Below, one piece after another: positions 1-8,174 of a stretch of DNA of 29,490 nucleotides. Origin of the DNA: an uncultured Sphingobacteriaceae bacterium (GTDB lineage: Bacteria > Bacteroidota > Bacteroidia > Sphingobacteriales > Sphingobacteriaceae). The notes beneath the pieces were generated by a model, which was not told the DNA's origin, made no database searches, and saw only the letters and a program-made list of their open reading frames with translations. The stretch is from contig CAMPKC010000056.1 in assembly GCA_946887045.1 (NCBI GenBank), forward strand, positions 1 to 29,490. The letters are read 5' to 3'. Position 1 is the first letter of the stretch. Each line of letters opens with the position of its first letter. The translations under genes and the position numbers were made by a program.

Positions 1-22
1 ACCTAATACACAGAATTTAATG

Positions 23-50
23 TTTTAAACATTACTGCTTTTAAACATTA
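23..50. repeat. 12-bp direct repeat upstream of susC
   Basis: The 12-mer TTTTAAACATTA occurs at 23-34 and again at 39-50, a spacing of 16 bp. It lies about 150 bp before the susC start, in a gene-free AT-rich stretch. It could be a pair of regulator half-sites, but in such AT-rich DNA chance repetition is also possible. Confidence 0.4.
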
Positions 51-62
51 ATCTTCTCTTCG

Positions 63-80
63 AAACTAGCCTACTAGTTT
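63..80. promoter_or_regulatory. Inverted repeat, 7-bp arms, upstream of susC
   Basis: AAACTAG (63-69), a 4-base spacer, and CTAGTTT (74-80) form a perfect dyad. It is one of two dyads with the same 4-base spacing in the leader of the SusC operon. No run of T follows, so a terminator for an upstream + strand gene is not obvious. An operator or a decayed element end are the alternatives. Confidence 0.4.
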
Positions 81-111
81 ATTCGGTATTTCAAAAAGCA
101 TTTAGATATCA

Positions 112-133
112 TTTAAGTTCATACGAACTTAAA
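112..133. promoter_or_regulatory. Inverted repeat, 9-bp arms, upstream of susC
   Basis: TTTAAGTTC (112-120), spacer ATAC, and GAACTTAAA (125-133) form a perfect 9-bp dyad 67 bp before the susC ATG. Its size and place fit an operator for a PUL regulator or a stem-loop in the 5' leader. No clear Bacteroidota -7 box (TAnnTTTG) was found, so the promoter itself was not placed. Confidence 0.45.
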
Positions 134-199
134 ATTTTAAAAAAAATGAATTTTAATTTTTTATCATAAATGTAGTTATAACCAATAAACAACTTGACC

Positions 200-3100
200 A
201 TGCTAAAAACTATCACATCACACAAAAATCGAAGATTTAGGACTTTATGCTTCATTTTTTTTACACTCATCCTCAATGTTACCGTTTTTGCTCAAAAACA
301 AAACGTAATAACAGGAGTAGTTACTTCAGAGACAAATGAAACCTTGCCAGGTGCAACGGTAGCTCTTAAAGGTTCTAAGGGTACAATTACAGATTTAAAC
401 GGTCGATATAAAATTCAAGCCAAAACTGGAGACATTTTAACGTTTCGTTTTGTTGGATACTTAGAACAATCTGTTAAGGTTGGGGACCAAATTACACTCA
501 ATATCAAATTGCAACCTTCAGCAAATTCTTTGAATGAAATAGTAGTAGTAGGTTATGGTACAATGGCCAAAAGTGACTTATCGGGAGCAGTATCCACAAT
601 AAATGCTAAGGATATAGGCGATAAAAGTTTCTCTAATTTTCAACAGTTTTTAAGTGGACGAGCCTCAGGTGTTGTTGTTCAGGAGGCTTCAGGGGCGCCA
701 GGTGCGGGTTTAAGCATAGAAATTCGCGGGATGTCCTCAATTTCTGGTAACTCTCAACCTCTTTACGTAATCGACGGGCTTCCATTTGACGCTGTTCAGT
801 CTAGTGAGGGAAGTATTTATGCTCCTAATACCGTAACAAATCCACTTGCAGATATTAATCCAAATGACATCGCAAGTGTCGAGATCCTTAAAGATGCATC
901 AGCTACTGCCATATATGGTTCTCGAGGAGCTAATGGCGTTGTACTTATTACTACAAAAAAAGGACAACTAGGAACACCTAAAATTAATTTTAGTTACAAC
1001 CATTCTTTATCCGAATTAAATTTCCCGGTGGATAGGCTCAATTTAGCAGATCAAATAACCGCAGTTAATGAAAGACAAGCATACCGGGGGTTTGATCCAG
1101 GCTACACTGCCGAAGAAATCCCAAATGTTAAATATTATGATCATTTAACGGAAGTTAGTCGTACAGGTATAACTAAAGATGCAAATTTATCGATTTCGGG
1201 CGGAACAAGTATCAGTAAGTATTACGTTTCTTACCAAAATTACGACCAACAAGGTATTTACAAAAACTCAAGTTTAAACAGAAACAGCGCTAAGCTAAAT
1301 TTTGAGAGTAACATTTTGAAAAATTTAAAATTTACTTCTACAGCAACTTATAATAGGACAGTAAATTCTGGGTATCCCATTACCTCAAGTTTGGGTAGCG
1401 GACTTTTTACCAGTGCTCTATCATATTCACCATTAGTCCCAATGATTAATCCAGACGGATCTTATAATAGGTTAGGCGACTATAGATATGGAAATTCAGT
1501 GTATGAAGATCCTACTTTAGGAACTATTTTTTATAATCCTCGGTTTAATCTTGAGAGCCAAGTCTTAGGGGCGATAACTGAAGAACCCTCAAACAATACT
1601 TATGTTTTAATAAATGACTACAAGTCTTTAAATACAGCACAAACACTTGTTGGGAATTTTGGTTTAAGTTATAAAATTAATAAGAGTTTTACATTAAACG
1701 GACAATTAGGTGTAATTGCAAGACAAGCTTTAGCTCAAACATATCGTCCTCGTGCGTTACCCGTTGAAATAGCTTGGAAGGGTATGGCTAGGATTGATAA
1801 TGGACAATCTAAGAAGTTATTATATGAATCAACTCTTAATTATAATACTAAAATTAGAAAACATAAGATCGACGGAGTAGTAGGTACAACCCTTGAAAAG
1901 TATGAAACTACTTCCTTCTTTACAGAAATAAGAGAGTTCCCTAACGACCTAACTAGCTTCGATAATATTTCAGCAGGCAGTAGTCCTCAAGCTCCAGGAA
2001 GTAATTATCAAGGAAATCAATTAGCATCATTTCTAGGACGCTTTAATTATGGTTTCGATAACAGATATTTAGTCACTTTAACAGGCCGATATGATGGGTC
2101 TTCTAGATTTGCGAAAGGCAATCAATTTGGCTTTTTCCCATCAGCAGCAGCCTCGTGGAGAATCCTTAATGAGAAATTTATGAAAAATGTAAAATTTCTT
2201 TCAGATTTGAAGCTTAGAGCTAGCTACGGTATTGTAGGTAACCAATCTGTAGGTGATTACTCTACTCTATCAACTTATGGTTCTGGGTCAAATATCAATT
2301 TTGGAAGTGTTGTAAATACAGCATATACGCCCTCACGTCTCCCAAATTCAAGTCTTACTTGGGAAGAAAGCAAATCCGTCAACCTAGGTTTAGATATCGC
2401 TGCCCTAAAAAATCGCATTACGCTGGGTGTCAATCTTTATCAAAAAAACACGGATAAATTACTCTATAATGTGATAGTCCCATTAACATCAGGTTTTTCA
2501 AGGACAGTTAAAAATGTTGGTAAAATGCAGAATAAGGGTCTGGAAATTGATCTTACTGCAATGCCATTTAAAGGAAACTTTTTTTGGAAAAGTGATTTAA
2601 ACATAGGCTTTAATAGGAACAAATTAGTAAAGCTTGCTGACGATTTGGATTATATTCAAAGTGGAACAGAAATCGGAGGAGTAACAAGGTCTTATGTTGG
2701 AAAACCTATTGGTGAGATTTATGGATATCGAACGCTACCTGTGTGGAATCCAGAAAGTCTTGCCAGTAAACCTGCTACTTTTCAGCCCGGCGCAAGAGAA
2801 GGCGATGCTCGGTTCGCTGATGTCAATGGAAATAATGTATTAGATGACGCTGACTTAGTGCCACTTGGAAATGCACTTCCAAAGTTTACTGGTGGCATTG
2901 GAAATAATTTCTCATATAAATCTTTCGACTTAAATGTATTTATGAGCTTCTCCTATGGTGCCAGCGCTTATAATGCCTTTGTAGCGAGGATGGCAGAAGT
3001 AGGTGCAAATAATACTGCCTATAAGTTTTTTGAAAATAGATATCGAGCAATTACCCCTGATATGGATCCTATTGCTGTAGAAAAACTAACAGCGTTTAAC

Positions 3101-3415
3101 CAAACCACACATTATCCACGTGCTGGAGCCTACACTGACATAAGAACATCGAGAGATTATTACGTTGAAGATGCTTCTTACATAAGAGTTAACAGTATCA
3201 CGCTGGGTTATACATTAAATTCTGATTTTGTTAAGAAAATCAAAATGCAAAGTGCAAAAATCTATTTAACTACGCAAAACCCGTTTATTCTGACCAATTA
3301 CTCAGGAATAAATCCCGAGGGTACAGCATCAAATACCACGATAGCCAGAGGCATAGATAACGGAAGTTATCCTCTTTCGAAAATATTTTTAATGGGAATT
3401 AATTTCAGATTTTAA
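200..3415 (+). CDS. SusC-like TonB-dependent outer membrane transporter
   Basis: This outer membrane barrel should import oligosaccharides with TonB energy, working with the SusD-like partner directly downstream. Residue numbers count from the ATG at 200. A signal peptide ends near residue 31 (VFAQ). A CarboxypepD_reg-like domain covers about 36-110, recognisable by the GVVTSETNETLPGATV stretch. The plug covers about 113-255, with NEIVVVGYGT at its front and the SusC hallmark VEILKDASATAIYGSRGANG. The rest is the beta barrel, ending in the aromatic residue expected for outer membrane insertion (FRF). The length of about 1070 aa is normal for SusC. An in-frame TTG at 194 is possible, but the ATG at 200 was preferred; no strong Shine-Dalgarno is seen for either. 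Only the substrate is uncertain; the operon partners point to a rhamnose-containing sulfated glycan. Confidence 0.95.
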   Translation: MLKTITSHKNRRFRTLCFIFFTLILNVTVFAQKQNVITGVVTSETNETLPGATVALKGSKGTITDLNGRYKIQAKTGDILTFRFVGYLEQSVKVGDQITLNIKLQPSANSLNEIVVVGYGTMAKSDLSGAVSTINAKDIGDKSFSNFQQFLSGRASGVVVQEASGAPGAGLSIEIRGMSSISGNSQPLYVIDGLPFDAVQSSEGSIYAPNTVTNPLADINPNDIASVEILKDASATAIYGSRGANGVVLITTKKGQLGTPKINFSYNHSLSELNFPVDRLNLADQITAVNERQAYRGFDPGYTAEEIPNVKYYDHLTEVSRTGITKDANLSISGGTSISKYYVSYQNYDQQGIYKNSSLNRNSAKLNFESNILKNLKFTSTATYNRTVNSGYPITSSLGSGLFTSALSYSPLVPMINPDGSYNRLGDYRYGNSVYEDPTLGTIFYNPRFNLESQVLGAITEEPSNNTYVLINDYKSLNTAQTLVGNFGLSYKINKSFTLNGQLGVIARQALAQTYRPRALPVEIAWKGMARIDNGQSKKLLYESTLNYNTKIRKHKIDGVVGTTLEKYETTSFFTEIREFPNDLTSFDNISAGSSPQAPGSNYQGNQLASFLGRFNYGFDNRYLVTLTGRYDGSSRFAKGNQFGFFPSAAASWRILNEKFMKNVKFLSDLKLRASYGIVGNQSVGDYSTLSTYGSGSNINFGSVVNTAYTPSRLPNSSLTWEESKSVNLGLDIAALKNRITLGVNLYQKNTDKLLYNVIVPLTSGFSRTVKNVGKMQNKGLEIDLTAMPFKGNFFWKSDLNIGFNRNKLVKLADDLDYIQSGTEIGGVTRSYVGKPIGEIYGYRTLPVWNPESLASKPATFQPGAREGDARFADVNGNNVLDDADLVPLGNALPKFTGGIGNNFSYKSFDLNVFMSFSYGASAYNAFVARMAEVGANNTAYKFFENRYRAITPDMDPIAVEKLTAFNQTTHYPRAGAYTDIRTSRDYYVEDASYIRVNSITLGYTLNSDFVKKIKMQSAKIYLTTQNPFILTNYSGINPEGTASNTTIARGIDNGSYPLSKIFLMGINFRF

Positions 3416-3435
3416 TTATTTAAATATAGATTATT

Positions 3436-4971
3436 ATGAGAAATACATTTTTATATACACTACTTGCGCTTACTTTAATAATCCAATCTTGTGACAAATT
3501 TCTGGAAGAAGATCCTAGAAGTTTAGTCACCGCAGATAAATTTTTCAGAACATCCAGTGATGCGGTCTCTGCCGTTAATGGAATTTACGTCGCCCTCTTA
3601 AGGCGTGAAGCGTTAAATAATGAGAATTTCTTTGTATCTGAATTAACAGCAGACGATGCTTTTTACGTTGGAACTCCTGTTTTCATACGAGACGCATTGA
3701 ACTTATTGACTTTTGATGAAAAAAGTGCGTATTTCAATACCGTGTGGGGTAATAGGTACTTAACTATAAGTCGCGCAAATGACGTTCTAACTTATGTCAA
3801 TCCCTCAAATGCGGGAGATTTATCCGACAGAGTGCGAGCTGAAGCTGCGTTTCTTAGAGCATATGCCTATTTTGACCTTATAAATTGGTTTGGTAACGTG
3901 CCATTGATAACAACTGTGGAATCCAATCTATTCCCAGCAAATAATTCTTCTTTAGAAGTTTATAACCAAATAATTGCGGATCTTAAATACGCAGAAGAGC
4001 GATTAGACGATAAATATGTGTATTCCGACCTCAACTCTGGTCGGGCAACAAAGGCCGCTGCAAAAGCACTTTTAGGGAAGGTTTATCTTACAATGGCAGG
4101 AGAACCTTTAAACAAAAAGGAAATGTATGCTATGGCTGAATCAAAATTAAAAGAGGTCATTGATAATAGTGCTAAATATGGTTTAAGTTTCCAACCTGTT
4201 TATAGAGATATGTTTCCAGTATTCCCAACAGAAGCAACCAAAGCTGTTAATACAGAAAATATTTTCTACAGTCGCAATAATTCAACTCTCTCTTCAGTAA
4301 ATGGTAGCTGGTCATTTAACCGACTACAAACCTGGACTAGGCAATATAATTTTCGTCCTTCAGCCGATATTATAAATCCCATTGAATCAAATCCAACCGG
4401 TGTTTATTATAAAAATGATTTGAGAAGAAAAGCTAATGTTGGAAGAACAAAGGGTACAACTTTAATAGATGTAGATGCAACTGGTTCCGCTATCGGCGGA
4501 GCCAGCGCTATTGTAGCAACTAAGTTTGTTGACTTCGGCAACCTCAGTAATGCAGCATTTGATATTCCTTTATTACGCTATACAGATGTTCTTTTAATGT
4601 ATGCCGAATCATTGATTGAGCAGAATAAAGACCTAGATATAGCGAAAGGATATATTAATATGACCAGAGGCCGTGGCGGAATTGGGAATACTACAGCAGT
4701 AGGGCAAGATCAGTTACGTGTAGAGTTACGAGCCGAGCGTCATCGTGAATTTTTCTTTGAAGGTCTAAGAAGAAATGACTTAGTTCGTTGGGGAATTTAT
4801 AATCAAACTGTAAAAGACGCTAAAACGCGAAGCTTTCAATATTACAAGAATCAAAGTATTGGGAATATTGATTACATGGATGACCCTAAATATATATTAT
4901 TTCCCATACCGTATAATGATTTGGTTGCTAATCGGAATCTAGTTCAGAATCCCGGATATAGTGGTCGATAA
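3436..4971 (+). CDS. SusD/RagB-like nutrient-binding lipoprotein
   Basis: This is the surface lipoprotein that binds glycans and caps the SusC transporter. The N-terminus has a lipobox ending at Cys19 (LIIQSC), followed by DKFLEEDP, which is typical of SusD. The helical TPR-like region shows RAEAAFLRAYAYFDLINWFG near residues 134-153. The C-terminal region has the family signature ERHREFFFEGLRRNDLVRWG near residues 430-450. The length of 511 aa is normal. It follows susC by 20 bp, so the two are surely co-transcribed. The sequence is full-length with no odd features. The bound sugar cannot be read from the sequence. Confidence 0.95.
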   Translation: MRNTFLYTLLALTLIIQSCDKFLEEDPRSLVTADKFFRTSSDAVSAVNGIYVALLRREALNNENFFVSELTADDAFYVGTPVFIRDALNLLTFDEKSAYFNTVWGNRYLTISRANDVLTYVNPSNAGDLSDRVRAEAAFLRAYAYFDLINWFGNVPLITTVESNLFPANNSSLEVYNQIIADLKYAEERLDDKYVYSDLNSGRATKAAAKALLGKVYLTMAGEPLNKKEMYAMAESKLKEVIDNSAKYGLSFQPVYRDMFPVFPTEATKAVNTENIFYSRNNSTLSSVNGSWSFNRLQTWTRQYNFRPSADIINPIESNPTGVYYKNDLRRKANVGRTKGTTLIDVDATGSAIGGASAIVATKFVDFGNLSNAAFDIPLLRYTDVLLMYAESLIEQNKDLDIAKGYINMTRGRGGIGNTTAVGQDQLRVELRAERHREFFFEGLRRNDLVRWGIYNQTVKDAKTRSFQYYKNQSIGNIDYMDDPKYILFPIPYNDLVANRNLVQNPGYSGR

Positions 4972-5030
4972 TTGACTATGAATTTGGTGGAAATTATGAC
5001 GTTGGTTTAAACCCTTAAATCTTAAACAGT

Positions 5031-8000
5031 ATGAGAATGAAATTAATTTCATTGGGATTTGTATTAGTGTTAGTCAGTATAGCTATAAGCTACGCTCAAA
5101 GTCCGGTATCTACATCTGAGGTAAGTAAACAGTCAGCAAAGGTACTAGCAAAGTTACAAAAACCAAAAAATCTAATTTCCAGTCAAAATGAATGGTCCGA
5201 AGAAGGTTTTAAAACACCCCCTCATTCTGCAAAAACGCAGGTATGGTATCACTGGTTGAACGGACATCTCACCAAAGAAGGTATTACCAAAGACCTGGAG
5301 GATATGAAATCGATGGGCATCGGAGGTTTCAGGGTTTTTAATGCAGCAGAAGGAACACCACCGGGATCTGCAACCTATGGCAGTGATGAATGGTGGGACA
5401 TATTTATTCACACAAAAAACGAGGCAAAACGCCTTGGCTTAGAAATGTGTGTGATGAACTGCCCGGGATGGGCAACTTCAGGAGGCCCATGGAATACACC
5501 TGAAAACGCCATGCAAGAGGTGGTTTGGACCGAAAAACAAATCACGGGCCCCACCGAATTTAACGGCAAACTCAGCATCCCAAAACCAGTATTGGGTCTG
5601 GAGCGTGATATGAAACACGATACGGTGATCAATTTGCGTTACTTTATGCCGCGCGAGCACCTAAGAGGATATTACAACGACATTGCGCTGTTGGCATTCC
5701 CAACACCAAAGGGTGAAATAGCAGGAAAACCCTATCGCATCAGCCGTTGGTGGGAGAAAGCGGGTTACTCAAAAATGGCACGGTATATCAGAGATATAGA
5801 AGATGCCCCGGAGGAGGAAATTGTGCGCTTTGATGAGATAATTGACCTGACAGACAAACTGGATAAAGATGGCAATTTGCAATGGAATGTACCCGAAGGA
5901 AACTGGACCATACTTCGTGTAGGCTTTCAGCCAACAGGCCGCTCAAACCATCCTGCACCCAAAGGAGGGAAAGGGCTTGAAGTGGATAAAATGTCCGCTT
6001 CGGCAGTTGATATCCATTGGGAGGAATCGGTAATGAAAATGCTTTTGGCCGGGGAGGAGGGAAACAAAAGTACGCTAACTTCTGTAACCATTGATAGTTA
6101 TGAAGCCGGACATCAGAACTGGACAAAAGGCTTTGAGAAGGAATTTAAGAAAACAAGCGGGTATGACATACGTAACTATTTACCAGCAATAGCGGGAAGA
6201 GTGATGGGTAGTACCGAAGAAACGGAAAAATTTCTATGGGATTTTCGTAAAACCGTTAGTGACTTAATTGTGAAGAACTACTATGGAAGATTCCAGACCT
6301 TGGCACACGAAAACAACATCAGTTTTGCCGCCGAAGGATATGGTAATTTTGGCAATACCGATGATTTCTCAACCAATAAGTATGTCGATGTTCCAGCTAC
6401 GGAATTTTGGGTCAATAATCCAAATCACCACGGTGGCATAACAAAATTATCATCTTCATCGGCCCATGTGTATAATCGTAAGGTAGTTGGTGCAGAGGCA
6501 TTTACAGGTCCTCCCGAAAGGATATTCGAATGCAGTCCGCGCGATATCAAGGCACAGGGCGACTGGTTTTATTCCAAAGGGATAAATCAGTTCTGGCTAC
6601 ACGGCTATACAAACAGCCCATTCGAACAGAAACCCGGATTGGTTCTTGGGTCTTATGGCTCGCATTTCAACAGACACAACACCTGGTGGAGATCGGCCAA
6701 AGGCTGGTTTGACTATATGGCACGTTGCCAGTATATGTTGCAGGAAGGGAATCCTGCAAGTGATATTTTGTATTTTGTTGGCGAAGATGCTCCTGTACAT
6801 CCTGAGTTAAGAGAAGACTTGAATCCGGCCATCCCATTTGGTTATGATTACGATTTTTGCAACCGGGACATACTTGAATCTGCAAGCGTTAAAGATGGAA
6901 GAATCCTATTGCCCAATGGATTGGAGTATGCCGTTCTTGCTGTCATGAAGTCTGAACACATGAGGCCGGAAGTGCTGAAAGTACTGGAAAAATTAATTAA
7001 AGATGGAGCCGTCGTTGTGGCCTATAAACCAACACGGGTGCCGGGTCTGAATAACGCAGATGCTGCCCAAACTGAACTGCAAAACCTCGCGGCCAAAATA
7101 TGGGGCAAATGTGATGGCAAAACCGTTGTTAAAAACAACTATGGAAAAGGAGTAGTTTATGAAATGGAAAGTATTCAGGATGCCCTAACAGCGTACAAAG
7201 TTCTGCCTGATTTTAATTTCTCATTGGAAAATGCCGGGCAGTATGGAAAAACTTTATTTCCCGGGAATGGCATGGAGTTTATCCACAGGAAAACAGCTCA
7301 GACGGACGTTTATTTTGTGAGCAACCAGCATTATCAACCTAAAACAATTAACGCGCAATTCAGAATAGCTGGTAAAGTACCGGAATTGTGGGATGCCGTG
7401 ACAGGCGAGATAATCATAGCACCGGAATATAAAAAATTAGCGGACGGCCGCATGGAGGTAACACTCAGACTGGAGGAGGCAGGTTCTGTTTTTGTTTTGT
7501 TCCGAAACCCGATAAAAGAAGATAGCGCCAATCATTATAAACCCGCAAAAGAGATTGCCCAACTAAGTTTTACAACATCCTGGAGAGTCTCATTTGATGG
7601 TAACGGAGCTCCTGCGCCTATTGAAATGGAGGCGCTAACGGATATCGCAAAACACGATCACGCTGATGTAAAATACTTTTCCGGAACCATTTCCTATGAA
7701 AATCAAATTAATATTGAAGAACTTAAGGAGGGAGCCAAAATGATCTTAAACCTGGGAGAGGTAAATGTGGCTGCTGAAGTATTCGTTAATGGAGAATCAT
7801 TGGGTTTTCTTTGGAAATACCCATTTACTATTGACATCACTGAAGCCTTAAGATCTGGTACGAATGCCATTAAAGTGAATGTGGCCAATCTGTGGATCAA
7901 CCGCGTCATCGGAGATCAGGAATTGCCTGAAGATAGCGAGTGGACCACAAATACCGGCTCGACAGCCAAGGGGATGGGACTTGCTAAAATTCCGGACTGG

Positions 8001-8135
8001 GTATTGGAGGGAAAAGAGAGTCCAACAGGTCGGAAGGCGTTTGTGGGTTGGAAGTGGGGACATATCAAAGGAAAAGAGCTTCATCCTTCTGGTTTGACAG
8101 GTCCTGTTAGCATAATTATACGAGAATCGAATTAG
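5031..8135 (+). CDS. GH106 family alpha-L-rhamnosidase, secreted
   Basis: It is predicted to release terminal L-rhamnose from oligosaccharides, probably in the periplasm. A signal peptide ends near residue 22 (ISYAQ). The GH106 front end is clear: VWYHWLNGHLTKEGITKDLE at 71-90, MGIGGFRVFN at 95-104, then CPGWATSGGPW at 144-154. The barrel holds acidic candidates Glu358 (SYEAGHQNW), Glu435 (AAEGYGNF), Glu458 (ATEFWV) and Glu489 (GAEAFT). The last two segments resemble the catalytic part of the Bacteroides rhamnogalacturonan-II rhamnosidase family. A C-terminal beta-sandwich (about 880-1000) of sugar-binding type has VFVNGESLGFLWKYPF. The length of 1034 aa is usual. A second ATG at 5037 would remove two residues. 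It lies 59 bp after susD. Its codons look more GC-rich than those of susC and susD. Confidence 0.9.
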   Translation: MRMKLISLGFVLVLVSIAISYAQSPVSTSEVSKQSAKVLAKLQKPKNLISSQNEWSEEGFKTPPHSAKTQVWYHWLNGHLTKEGITKDLEDMKSMGIGGFRVFNAAEGTPPGSATYGSDEWWDIFIHTKNEAKRLGLEMCVMNCPGWATSGGPWNTPENAMQEVVWTEKQITGPTEFNGKLSIPKPVLGLERDMKHDTVINLRYFMPREHLRGYYNDIALLAFPTPKGEIAGKPYRISRWWEKAGYSKMARYIRDIEDAPEEEIVRFDEIIDLTDKLDKDGNLQWNVPEGNWTILRVGFQPTGRSNHPAPKGGKGLEVDKMSASAVDIHWEESVMKMLLAGEEGNKSTLTSVTIDSYEAGHQNWTKGFEKEFKKTSGYDIRNYLPAIAGRVMGSTEETEKFLWDFRKTVSDLIVKNYYGRFQTLAHENNISFAAEGYGNFGNTDDFSTNKYVDVPATEFWVNNPNHHGGITKLSSSSAHVYNRKVVGAEAFTGPPERIFECSPRDIKAQGDWFYSKGINQFWLHGYTNSPFEQKPGLVLGSYGSHFNRHNTWWRSAKGWFDYMARCQYMLQEGNPASDILYFVGEDAPVHPELREDLNPAIPFGYDYDFCNRDILESASVKDGRILLPNGLEYAVLAVMKSEHMRPEVLKVLEKLIKDGAVVVAYKPTRVPGLNNADAAQTELQNLAAKIWGKCDGKTVVKNNYGKGVVYEMESIQDALTAYKVLPDFNFSLENAGQYGKTLFPGNGMEFIHRKTAQTDVYFVSNQHYQPKTINAQFRIAGKVPELWDAVTGEIIIAPEYKKLADGRMEVTLRLEEAGSVFVLFRNPIKEDSANHYKPAKEIAQLSFTTSWRVSFDGNGAPAPIEMEALTDIAKHDHADVKYFSGTISYENQINIEELKEGAKMILNLGEVNVAAEVFVNGESLGFLWKYPFTIDITEALRSGTNAIKVNVANLWINRVIGDQELPEDSEWTTNTGSTAKGMGLAKIPDWVLEGKESPTGRKAFVGWKWGHIKGKELHPSGLTGPVSIIIRESN

Positions 8136-8174
8136 ATGTACTTTATTCTATCTTATTAATTTAACATTTTAATA

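Noticed and set aside
5172..8097. Many long open frames antisense or out of frame within the GH106 gene
   Set aside because: They are shadows caused by the GC-richer codons of GH106; none has a signal, motif or spacing of its own.
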